NCBI GenBank assembly: GCA_963576735.1
Contig: OY755181.1
Location: 3,906,001-3,970,000 of the forward strand
DNA length: 64,000 nucleotides
Source of the DNA: Bedellia somnulentella
Taxonomy: Eukaryota; Arthropoda; Insecta; Lepidoptera; Bedelliidae
Direction of reading: 5' to 3'
The translations under genes were made by a program, and so were the position numbers. This document shows, piece after piece, positions 55,055-64,000 of this stretch; within the stretch, counting starts at the first letter, position 1; each line of letters begins with the position of its first letter. Below the pieces are notes generated by a model. The model worked only from the letters and a program-made list of their open reading frames with translations, searched no databases and was not told where the DNA came from.

Positions 55055-55225
55055 GTTATTTATTAGAGGACAACTAAGGAAGAGATTTGCAGACTAAATA
55101 GAAAACGTTTTTACAAAGGCGGTAGTCCAAAGTGATAAGAATAAAAAAGCATGTAAGAGAAAAATGATAATTGTGAAGGAAACAAGAGAGATTGGCAGAA
55201 TCAGACTAATTGGCTATAACTAAAA
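55055..55225 (+). repeat. LINE-X 3' end, decayed
   Basis: TTAGAGGACAACTAAGGAAG, GCGGTAGTCCAAAGTGATAA, AAGAGAGATTGGCAGAATC. Confidence 0.5.
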
Positions 55226-55373
55226 TATTTTTTTAAATTTATTTCTAATTTAAATATCATTATTTATTCATCATAACTTATATTAAATTGAATTCACCAC
55301 CGCTTGACTAGGTGTTTTAAAATTGCTTGACCACAATTTTAAATCTACAAAAATATATATGATTACATTTTTT

Positions 55374-55615
55374 TGCCGTGTAGTGGCTTAGAATGTCGCT
55401 ACCCCTTTCTACCCACGGGTGTCGTAAGAGGCCACTAAGGGTATTAGGGCTTTTTATTGGATTTTTGGGCGATGCAGTTTGAGACCCATCACCAAAAACC
55501 TTTATTTTACCATCTTTTCCCCACTCAACTTCCAAAAGTGGCTGAGGAATTTGTAAGGCCTTAGCTCTGGCTACCCTTCTAGGGAAATATAGCCGTGAGT
55601 ATATGTATGTATGTA
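55374..55615 (+). mobile_element. SINE-like family A
   Basis: CCGTGTAGTGGCTTAGAATG to GTATATGTATGTATG; TACATTTTTT on both sides. Confidence 0.92.
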
Positions 55616-56114
55616 CATTTTTTATGATTAGCGCCAATAAAATAATACTTTAATTATTTGAATCAATGTTAACTTGACATGCTTATCGTATCAATTTATT
55701 TTTGGAAATATTCATTATGGTGTGTATCATTAAAAAAACCATGCAATATTTAAAGAATTCTGAAGATGAGATATAATTTTTGTGATTTTTCTGGGTATTT
55801 TTTTATGTTCTGAACCCATTTATGATATCCTTTTGTCGTTAAATTATGTAGTACCGTAAATGAAAATTATGAAATTTAAATCTCATCTATGATGTTAAAA
55901 TATTTGAACATTTTAATACTGTAATAATTGAAATCTTTTGATGCTAAACAATGTTCTACCTCTTAACGACTTTTACCAATTTGGCGACAATAATTGAAGA
56001 AAATTGGTCTTAGCTCAGCGTCTCGCTTTTGACCTATTCGAGTTCTTTATTGGAATGCTGGTTAATAAACGGGTGTTGTTAGAGGTGATTAAGGGGTATG
56101 ATTTTTTTTATTAG
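55616..56114. other. Unassigned AT-rich spacer
   Basis: Nothing recognised. Confidence 0.35.
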
Positions 56115-56232
56115 GTTAAGCATCGCATTGATCAAAGATCACTTAAAAAGCCCTAACACCCTTAGTCGCCTCTTACAAACACGCACGGGCAGTAATGGGG
56201 TAGAGCTATTCCAAGCCGACACTACACACAGC
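56115..56232 (-). repeat. Family A, partial
   Basis: GCATCGCATTGATCAAAGAT to AAGCCGACACTACACAC. Confidence 0.75.
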
Positions 56233-57058
56233 TATAGCTAAACTATAATTTTACGGTCCAAATTTATAACGAAGATGATCAAGAAGAGGACTTATTGAAC
56301 AATAGCAAAGATTACTCGAGGGTCCCGGCTGCTCGAACAAGAAAGTTTGGTCTATGATTATTCATCATTCGGTTTGAAGTCAGAAGTTTCTCTATCAAAT
56401 TATTAACAACTACATTTTTAATTAAAAAAATGTATAAATTGCATTAAATTTAATAATTTCATGTTGAGGTTTTTAATGATTAAGATTATAGATAATATTA
56501 ACCAAGAAGCCGAAAAGCTTTTTTTTCATTTCAAACTTGTTTAAGTTAAATATCATATAAGACCAATTTTGATGGGTGCTTAAAACATATAATTTTAAAC
56601 TGACCAGAATAACAGTACTTTAATTGTCAAAGAAATTTCCTGTAAAGACCTTCTCTTTCTACGTTCAACGTCTTGAGAAGCTGTATGTAGGTACAGCTCG
56701 AGATAGTTGGTAAAGAATAAGTATTCCTTTGCAAGTTGCGAGCGCTTTGGGAGTGTTGAAACTTTAACTGCAACCGTTTAAACGTCTTTTGAAAAATATT
56801 GATGATTTTTTAATACGCCCCGGTTTGAGGATTATTGCTAAAGTTTTTTCTTTACTAATTCTGTTTCGGTCATCAATACTGTGGGATTAAAATTATCAGT
56901 TATTATTAGTTTTGCTTACGAAACTGATTTTTTGATAACCGATCTATTTAAAATTGGTAATCAATTTTGATATATAAAAAGCAAACCCCTTTTTAGGATA
57001 AGTTAATATAAATAACATGACATTATGTAAAATTATTACATACATTATGTGAAATTGC
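56233..57058. other. 0.8-kb AT-rich, unassigned
   Basis: Nothing recognised. Confidence 0.35.
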
Positions 57059-57236
57059 CGTGTTTGGAAATTTTGGAAGTTCTGTGGGGAAAAGATGGTG
57101 AAATAAAGGTTGTTGTTGATGGGTCTCCAACCGCATCGCCCAAAAATCCCTCAAAAGCCCCAAAAACGTTAGTCGCCTCTTACGTACACCCACTGGAAGA
57201 AATGGGATAGTGCTATTCTAAGCCGACACTACACAA
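57059..57236 (-). mobile_element. Family A, lacking its 3' tail
   Basis: ATTTTGGAAGTTCTGTGGGG to AAGCCGACACTACACAA. The TATG end is absent. Confidence 0.85.
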
Positions 57237-57580
57237 TAAAACTGAAACATTTGTTTACTTGTTATTATTGATTACTAGTTTATTATCACTACATTATTTT
57301 CATTTCTATCTTTAACTGCGGTGTAGATACGTTACATATGAATACTTTTTGGCAGATGAGCCCTTATGCCCTCGAAGTTTGTGATGATAAAATTAACATA
57401 CATTATTTCACATGAAATTAATTTTCAATCTTATTTACTAGAATTGCATTCTATTCTATAAAATTTATTTGTCACACATAATGATTTGACATTATGACAC
57501 ATTTACAAAACTAAATATGCTTATATTTGTACATTTAACGAGAACAGACATACCACCGAAAATGTGAAGAAAGCATGATA

Positions 57581-57700
57581 ATTTAATGTGTTTTGACATG
57601 AATTCCTCATGTGGGGATTATTACTCATAAATAAAAGATGTTTTTCTTTCCTTCCTTTTTTCCTAATTTTTCTTTCCTTTAATAACATCTTTTATTTATG
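57581..57700. mobile_element. Family C, hairpin form
   Basis: Target duplication AGAAAGCATGATA (57568-57580, 57701-57713). Starts like other family C copies (TTTTGACATGAA, CTCATGTGGGGATTATTAC). Then CATAAATAAAAGATGTT is mirrored by AACATCTTTTATTTATG around a pyrimidine-rich loop. Confidence 0.85.
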
Positions 57701-57713
57701 AGAAAGCATGATA

Positions 57714-59094
57714 TTGTAGTGTAGTGTGAGTGCATCTCGTCCCCCTCTTGCCATTATATTATGTAAGTTAGTCTAAAGTCTTGAGGAGTAATAAACCTAT
57801 ATCCAAACAGTAAACACGTCTCTTATTTCTTACATTGCAATATAATAATCAGTTATATAACGAAAATTAAAAAATATTTGTATAAACTTTTTAATCTTAC
57901 CTATACCTATGTCCAAGCCTTATTGCATTTAGTTTCTGTTTCAATTCCATTTAGACTGAATATAGTACCAAATGAATCATAGTTCAAAATTTTCTATGTA
58001 AGAGGTATAGCAAGCCACAAGCGCGTGTAGAAATAACGCTCCTCTCTTTTTATTGAGAGCTTGTGTTCCAATTCCTTTAAGATAATGATTTTATACATAG
58101 AAAAAATACATTTTCATAATTAAAGCGCTAATTAAAAATGATCCATCCCTGTTATAATTAAAAGAAAAACATTTGATGTAGATACAAATTTTGTTTAATT
58201 ATACTCCATTTTTGCGCAACATAAGTTCGTTAAAAGTTGCCGGGTTCAAAAATTATTACGTAATTTTTTTTCGCTTACCTTTTGCCAACTTTAAAGCATC
58301 GCGCCTCGCTTTGATAAATTAACTCTATTTCGTTTGACTTTCAGAATGCTTGATTCACAAAGACAGTTCTTTCTTTTCATATTTATTGCTAAAATAAAGA
58401 TAGGAATATTTTCGTAGAAAAAACTTCAACTAATAGGACCTTACGGTACTTTTTATATTGGCATGTCCTAATTATTAGGGTATTTTCTAAACTTAATTAT
58501 ATTATAAATAATTCGCTCGAAAGTCATTTTAAAGTGGACATCGTTTGAAGATTATACATTAAATAGTAGAATATATAGCAGGGAAAATAGAAATCTAAAT
58601 ACATACGTACAAAGCAAACAGTTATTTAACGTAGCATCCACATCCTTCCGTCGAGCCTATTGATAAATGTGTCATTTACAGCAAATATGTGACCTATTTT
58701 ACATTAACGTATGTATTTGTATATTTACATTTGTAATAGATATAATTAGAATCAGCCAGTAGTTATCGAGAGAAAAGCATTGGTATGATAGAGAATTTAG
58801 ATAGAATTTTGATCAAATATTCTATTTCATCTTAATGTGTCCTACATGGTTGTCACTTTTATGAGAGGCGATCAGAATGTGTTTTCAATGAAATAATTTA
58901 CAAATTTTGATTATGTTTGCACAGAAGGTTTTTTTTCCTAGCTATGTATGTCGTTACAATGGGAGATCTGTGGGTTTTTTGTCTCTCATAAATAAGCTAC
59001 GACAAACTTGACTGTTATAAAAAACCTTTCATCTGTAGGAACCTATAACCTTCAGAAAAAACACAAAATTTTCTAAAGGGTTAGTTTTGATTGA
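57714..59094. other. 1.4-kb AT-rich, unassigned
   Basis: Nothing recognised. Confidence 0.35.
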
Positions 59095-59235
59095 AGAAAT
59101 CTAAGATACATGAAAAAAGACCACAAACACTGTGTAGCTGCGGCGGTCCACTAGGTTTTAAGTCTAATTGTATCCTAATAGTTGTTGGTTGTCCTCTTCC
59201 GAAATTTACATTAATAATGGCTTTATACTTCCCTT
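59095..59235 (-). pseudogene. Older LINE-X-like coding fragment
   Basis: Minus frame LVKGKYKAIINVNFGRGQPT resembles LVKGIYRASVDGNVSRGRPR of the adjacent LINE-X copy, so this is a diverged relative in the same orientation next to it. Confidence 0.45.
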
Positions 59236-59246
59236 TCACAAGATTG

Positions 59247-59640
59247 TACATACATACATACATACATATACTCACGCCATTAATTCCCATTGGGGTAGGC
59301 AGAGACTATCGATCGCCATTTCGTACGATCCTGACAAACCTCTCTAGCTTCGTTTACATCCATCAATCTTTTCATACATGCTCTTTGTTCTTCATACTTC
59401 GGACGCCAGCCTTTTTGAGCACACTCTCAATTTGGTCCAAGTGTGTTCTCCGTGGTCGTCCTCTACTAACATTACCATCCACACTAGCTCTATAGATCCC
59501 TTTTACCAATTTTCTATCATCCATCCTCTCTATGTGCCCAATGGTGCTAAAAAGGCGTCTAAATTGTAAAAATATTAAAAACTGTAGATGATGATGAATA
59601 GTCTGCCTGAATGCCATCACAAGGCACGAATATGTGTGAG
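59247..59640 (-). pseudogene. LINE-X ORF2 3' end, best preserved
   Basis: Minus frame 59372-59620 reads IGHIERMDDRKLVKGIYRAS, then VDGNVSRGRPRRTHLDQIES and VLKKAGVRSMKNKEHV. A frameshift (CATGCTCTTTGTTCTTC, bases lost near 59384) separates it from the conserved end. The 3' tail CATACATACATATACTCACG is at 59247-59275. It encodes only the tail of the reverse-transcriptase protein. Confidence 0.82.
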
Positions 59641-59844
59641 CTTATGGTTTAAGGCTTTTGACTGTATCACCTAAGAGTATAGAAGCATGCTTATCGAAGA
59701 CCAAGGGATGAAATGAATTGCTTGGACCTACTACCTTTCTGGTACTACCTTTCTAGTAGTTAAGTTGATTTTATTCACCAATCTTTATGATAATTTTATA
59801 CATTAAAATTATTATATTTAGATTTACATTGACTAGTTTTGCGA

Positions 59845-60120
59845 TTATTTGTATTCCCGAACCTTCAGAGTTAGTAACTCTACTTAAAAACAAAATGTCT
59901 TCACTTTTGGTGAAGACCTGGGACATATACTTTTTCCGAACATCACGTGACAGTTTGGGTGATCTGAACAAATAGTACTGCTTTTTGCTTAGACAGAGCT
60001 ATCACGAGATCACCGTTTTGTATGGGTACACGGTTGCATGACCTACTCTCAACTCATCCACGTGGTCTTCCTATGTTTTTCGTGACATTTGACACGTTAT
60101 TGGCGTAAGCTCAACAAAGG
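59845..60120 (-). repeat. SINE family B, decayed
   Basis: TCCGAACATCACGTGACAG, TTTTTGCTTAGACAGAGCTA, ACTCATCCACGTGGTCTTCC. Confidence 0.55.
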
Positions 60121-60396
60121 CTTTGAAACTAAGCCTCTTTCTTTTCCATGAGCCATTGGATACTTACGTAGTTTTAGCCAAACCATGTATACTTAGCATA
60201 GTAATTGGATCAAAAGAAATACTGAAATAATAAAAAGAAACTGTTGTATTATTTGTTCAAAACCTTGAACTTAATGAATACATTTAGGATAAAAGTAGAT
60301 TCATGCATGAATAAACCTGCAAAAAAGGTAAGTAGTTCTTAATAAATCTCGTTATATTTAGATACAAAAAAAGTTTCAGTAAACTAAGTTTTAAGA

Positions 60397-60560
60397 ATAA
60401 ATTGTGTAGGCTTAGATTAGCACTAACCCATTTCTTTCTGTGGATGCTATACTAGGTGATTTGGAGCTTTTAAAGTGAGTGCTGGAGGATGTGGTTCAAG
60501 ACCTATCACTGATAACTTTTATTTTACTATTCTTTGCCTATGTGGGAGTCATGTTAGAGT
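60397..60560 (+). repeat. Family A, decayed, left piece
   Basis: GTGTAGGCTTAGATTAGCAC, CTGGAGGATGTGGTTCAAGA. A matching right piece with ACTTCTAAAATTGGATGAAA lies at 60710-60790. Confidence 0.65.
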
Positions 60561-60787
60561 GCACACAACTGCGGACTCACTCGCACATAGCAGCGTCTCA
60601 CTCATATTCCTACATCGCGAAGTGTAAATGTTTTTCGAGTTAAGCATAGATACAAATTATAAGTTGGTACACAGAAGGGTGTACTGGTCAGTATATCTTT
60701 GCTGTTACCACACCCATTTAACTTCTAAAATTGGATGAAAAATATATAATGCTAAAACTCTGATTCCAATTAAGGTTTATACCGGTG

Positions 60788-60987
60788 AGTTAGTCGGCTT
60801 AGAATAGCACTACCCCGTTTTTACCGATGGGTGTACGTAAGAGGCGACTAACGGTATTGGGGCTTTTAAGGGTTTAATGGGCGATGCGGTTGGAGACCCA
60901 TCACCAACAACCTTTATTTTTACCATCTTTTCCCCACTATCAATTCCAAAAGTGGCTGAGGAATTTCTAATTCCTTAGCTCTGGCTA
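60788..60987 (+). repeat. Family A segment lacking both ends, between 58-bp direct repeats
   Basis: Runs from GTCGGCTTAGAATAGCACTA to AGCTCTGGCTAC, missing the first few bases and the TATG tail. It shares GGGTTTAATGGGCGATGCGG and CCCACTATCAATTCC with 61173-61416, about 190 bp away. The 58-bp stretch before it (60731-60788) recurs after it (60988-61046). Confidence 0.88.
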
Positions 60988-61172
60988 CTGGATGAAAAAT
61001 ATATAATGCTAAAACTCTGATTCCAATTAAGGTTTATACCCGTGAGTTTATATATGTATACATATACGTATTTACCTAATAATCTCAGTTAATAATGGAA
61101 TTGGCATATTATTACGCTAATGATAAATAATTATATATATAATTAATATATATAATAATATAATTTAGTAGC

Positions 61173-61416
61173 CGCGTAGTGTCGGCTTAGAATAGCACTA
61201 CCCCGTTTCTACCGATGGGTGTACGTAAGAGGCGACTAACGGTATTGGGGCTTTTAAGGGTTTAATGGGCGATGCGGTTGGAGACCCATCACCAACAACC
61301 TTTATTTTTACCATCTTTTCCCCACTATCAATTCCAAAAGTGGCTGAGGAATTTCTAATTCCTTAGCTCTGGCTACCCCTTCTAGGGATTTACAGCCGTG
61401 AGTATATTTATGTATG
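61173..61416 (+). mobile_element. SINE-like family A
   Basis: Full length, GCGTAGTGTCGGCTTAGAAT to GTGAGTATATTTATGTATG; the probable donor of the 60788 segment. Confidence 0.9.
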
Positions 61417-62022
61417 ATAAATATTATGGTATGTATTTTTTGTAACAATATCCACTTTACAAATAACTATATTTTAAAATTCACTTAGTCTAGTAAAACG
61501 TGCTTTAACCTCCCAGAAGATGCACCAACAAGGATGGTTCATAGGTCGAGGGAGAATAGATTGGAATAGTGTAGGCCTGTTTTCTGAGGAAACCTTTGGG
61601 CAATACGCCTTTCCCTACAATATACTTCATTTGGGTAAAATAAAAAATATAAAAATAACCGAAATGACATTAATTTTTAAGCAATATTTTAGGACTAACT
61701 AATAAATAATTACTTGCTTCGTATAACGTTTAGCAATTAAAAGCACTTTTTCACAACTCCTACTAAATATGCATAAATACCAAGTGGTCTAATTCCGTTT
61801 GCCCAATCGAAACTAAATTCAGTAGTAAAACCTCAAATTCACAAGACAAACGCACACAACTTTTGCTTGGGAAAATAATTTCATTAACACTTTGAAACTA
61901 CGACGTAAGTTTATCCAATTATACCGGGACCGCAGTAACGAGCCAAATTTTATGTGTCCTCGCTATTTTGAGAAGATTCTCCCTATTTTAAAAATAATGG
62001 ACATCTAGTTGCTTCTCTATTC
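61417..62022. other. Unassigned spacer
   Basis: Nothing recognised beyond short chance frames. Confidence 0.35.
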
Positions 62023-62250
62023 ATACATATACTCACGGCTATAAATCCCTAGAAGGAGTAGCCAGAGCTAAGGAATTAGAAATTCGTCAGCCACTTTTGG
62101 AAAGTTGAGTAAGGAAAAGATGGTAAAATAAAGGTTGTCGTTAATGGGTCCCTAACCGCATCGCCCGAAAATTCCTTAATAGCCACAATAACCGTTAGTC
62201 GCCTTTACGTACACCCACCGGAAGAAATAGGGTAGTGCTATTCTAAATTA
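62023..62250 (-). mobile_element. Family A
   Basis: CATACATATACTCACGGCTA to GTAGTGCTATTCTAAATTAC. Confidence 0.9.
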
Positions 62251-62278
62251 CACAGAGTTAAAACTAATATTAAAACGA

Positions 62279-62500
62279 ATCATATACTCACGGCTATAGA
62301 TCCCTAGAAGGGGTAGCTAGAACATTAGAATAAGTAAGTCTTTAGCCACTTTTGGAAATTGCGTATTAAAATGATTGTAATTTAAAGATTGTTGGAGATG
62401 GGTCTCCTATCGCATTGCTGAACGGTCACTTAATAATCCCTAATAAACTAAGTTGCCTCTTACAACGAAAGGGTTAATGCTATTCTAAACCTACGTAATT
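62279..62500 (-). repeat. Family A, diverged
   Basis: CATATACTCACGGCTATAGA to TGCTATTCTAAACCTACG. Confidence 0.8.
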
Positions 62501-62820
62501 TATTGTGTACTGATTGTGGTACTGATAAAAAATATTCAGGGAATTAAATATATTTTTCATTCTACTGCTTCAAAATTAGCTACGGTATTGTGGAAATAAT
62601 GAACTGTAATAAATAAAAAGAGAAAAAATAATTAACCTTGCGTGATCCTTGTCTCTAGGGAGATGAAAATATATTCGATCGAATAAACCACTTGCTTGCT
62701 CAATGACTCAAGCTAACCATTATTTGTGTCTTGTGTTACTCTACTAAGCTCTGTTACACGTACGAAATCTTCTCTTTAAACCCAATCTCCACACTATTTT
62801 TATTAACATATATATCTTTT

Positions 62821-63050
62821 GCCGTGTAGTGTCGGCTTAGAATAACACTACCCCATTTCTTCCGGTGGGTGAACGTAAGAGGCGACTAATGGTATTGGGG
62901 CTCTTAAGGGATTTTTGGGCGATGCGGTTGGAGACCTTTCACCATCTTTTCCCCACGCAACTTCCAAAAGTGGCTGAGGAATTTCTGATTCCCTAGCTCT
63001 GGTTACCCCTTCAAGGGATTCATAGCCGTGAGTATATGTATGTATGTAAG
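62821..63050 (+). mobile_element. SINE-like family A
   Basis: CCGTGTAGTGTCGGCTTAG to the TATG tail; TATCTTT on both sides. It has a short deletion at the CACCAACAACCTTTATTT block. Confidence 0.92.
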
Positions 63051-63064
63051 TATGTATCTTTACA

Positions 63065-63150
63065 AAGCTTTGCAGTGTTGGCTTCGAATGACACTAACCC
63101 ATTCCCTCCCATGGGTGTTGCAAGAGGCTACTTAGAGATTTAAGTCTATT
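63065..63150 (+). repeat. Family A, 5' piece, decayed
   Basis: TGCAGTGTTGGCTTCGAATG, CCCATGGGTGTTGCAAGAGG. Confidence 0.65.
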
Positions 63151-63596
63151 TAAGTAAATGTCTATTTATACAATTTATCCTCTATCTGCATCCATTTTGC
63201 AATATGAATGCACTTCAACATATTTTTTTTTGATTAATCAATAAAATTATTTCTTTTTCAAAGGTAAATATATCAAAAAATATCGTGTGGCGCTGTATCG
63301 ATGTATGTGTGTATGTGGACAGAAATGCATTTTTTACCGATGGTATTTGACGGCACATCAAAGAGGTCCTAACACCGAAACTCTGTGCTGCGTTAAATTG
63401 CACAATGGAACTAGAAAAACTAATTTTGAAATTCGAACGTTTTTTTTTCATTTGTGTCAGTATTTTTTGTCCTTTTAAGAATAAATAGATGGACCACAAT
63501 TATTTACCTAAAAAGTGGCTACTAAAAGATTTTTGTAACTCTGGCTACCTTATTTCAAAAATAAACCACATAAATAGTAAAATTATAATTATATTA
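63151..63596. other. Unassigned spacer
   Basis: Open frames on both strands (63215-63499 minus, 63287-63478 plus) without recognisable domains. Confidence 0.3.
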
Positions 63597-63862
63597 CATA
63601 CATACATACATATACTCACGGCTATATTTCCCTAGAAGGGGTAGCCAGAGCTAAGGATTTATAAATTCCTCAGCCAGGAAGTTGAGTGGGGGAAAGATGG
63701 TAAAAATAAAGGTTTTGGTTGGATTTTTGGGCGATGCGGTTGGAGACCCATTTCAACCGCATCGCCCAAAAATCCAAAAAAAAAAACCCAATACCCTTAG
63801 TCGCCTCTTACGACACCCGTGGGTAGAAAGGGGTAGCGACATTCTAAGCCGGCACTACACGG
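63597..63862 (-). mobile_element. Family A with internal inverted duplication
   Basis: CATACATACATACATATACT to GCCGGCACTACACGGC; TTAATTATATTA-type duplication. In the middle, GATTTTTGGGCGATGCGGTT (63722) is followed by its complement AACCGCATCGCCCAAAAATC (63755), forming a hairpin. Confidence 0.88.
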
Positions 63863-64000
63863 CTTAATTATATTATGTTTGGTTAACTATTTCGTATAAA
63901 GTTGGAGTTATTAAATGCAATTTGGCGGTCGTTTTTAGAAACTGTGAGCAGAAGTCACTTTAACTTCTAGAAATTTCGCTGGAAATATAGGAAGTTATCT

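Noticed and set aside
1..64000. CRISPR array, prokaryotic operon or phage system
   Set aside because: Spaced repeats here are dispersed SINEs, not regular repeat-spacer arrays. Codon structure, introns-like layout and repeats are those of an insect genome.

Overview
Eukaryotic nuclear DNA, AT-rich, almost certainly from a moth or butterfly (Lepidoptera). This is inferred from the repeats: tRNA-derived SINEs with the CATCGTGAGGAAACCCACATGG-type core, the GCGACTTCGTCCGCGTGGA / TATAATATTAGTATGG repeat, Helitron ends of the ATCTGGGGGCACGGCAGTGC type, and LINE tails encoding GRPRRTHLDQIE-like peptides. There are no bacterial operons, rRNA, intact tRNAs or CRISPR arrays. No complete protein-coding gene is visible. 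The window reads as intron and/or intergenic DNA built from layers of transposon insertions.

Repeat families, named here for reference. Family A is a ~250-bp SINE-like element running from GTGTAGTGTCGGCTTAGAAT to a GTGAGTATATGTATGTATG tail, about 45 copies on both strands. Family B is a ~360-bp tRNA-derived SINE with an ATGTT-repeat tail. Family C is a short element with 12-14-bp target duplications, an internal tRNA-like domain and inverted ends. Family D is a tRNA-derived SINE whose 3' part reads TTGGGGCTAACTTGATCTGT. Family G is an unnamed ~115-bp repeat. LINE-X is a non-LTR retrotransposon of which only 3' ends survive; its last ~45 bp resemble those of families A and B, so it is the likely source of their mobilisation machinery. 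Strand for family A is + when the TATG tail lies to the right.

Layout. 1-2.1 kb: a family A copy, a LINE-X remnant, then a 45-bp minisatellite of ~20 units. 2.8-5.3 kb and 14.4-17.1 kb: two apparently identical copies of a truncated Helitron (PIF1 helicase C-terminus) with a 530-bp long-inverted-repeat MITE at one end; the second copy sits cleanly inside a family A element. 18.07-19.03 kb: a mariner-superfamily derivative made of two inverted 3' ends. 19.9-23.2 kb: a 54-bp perfect palindrome, a LINE-X tail and a 324-bp tandem duplication. 24-35 kb: dense nested SINEs, a divergent Helitron 5' end and a foldback hairpin. 38-44 kb: two foldback elements and a three-level nest (inverted-repeat element, SINE D, SINE A). 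47 kb: a LINE fragment of the CR1/L2/jockey type inside a SINE B. 50-64 kb: more SINEs.

Possible host-gene parts are weak but worth testing. The best is a plus-strand signal-peptide-like first coding exon at 49829-49922 with a GTGAGT donor, in a repeat-free stretch. A minus-strand terminal-exon candidate at 8221-8435 and a plus-strand 5' exon candidate near 36296-36411 are weaker. If the 49.8-kb exon is real, everything to its right is first intron.
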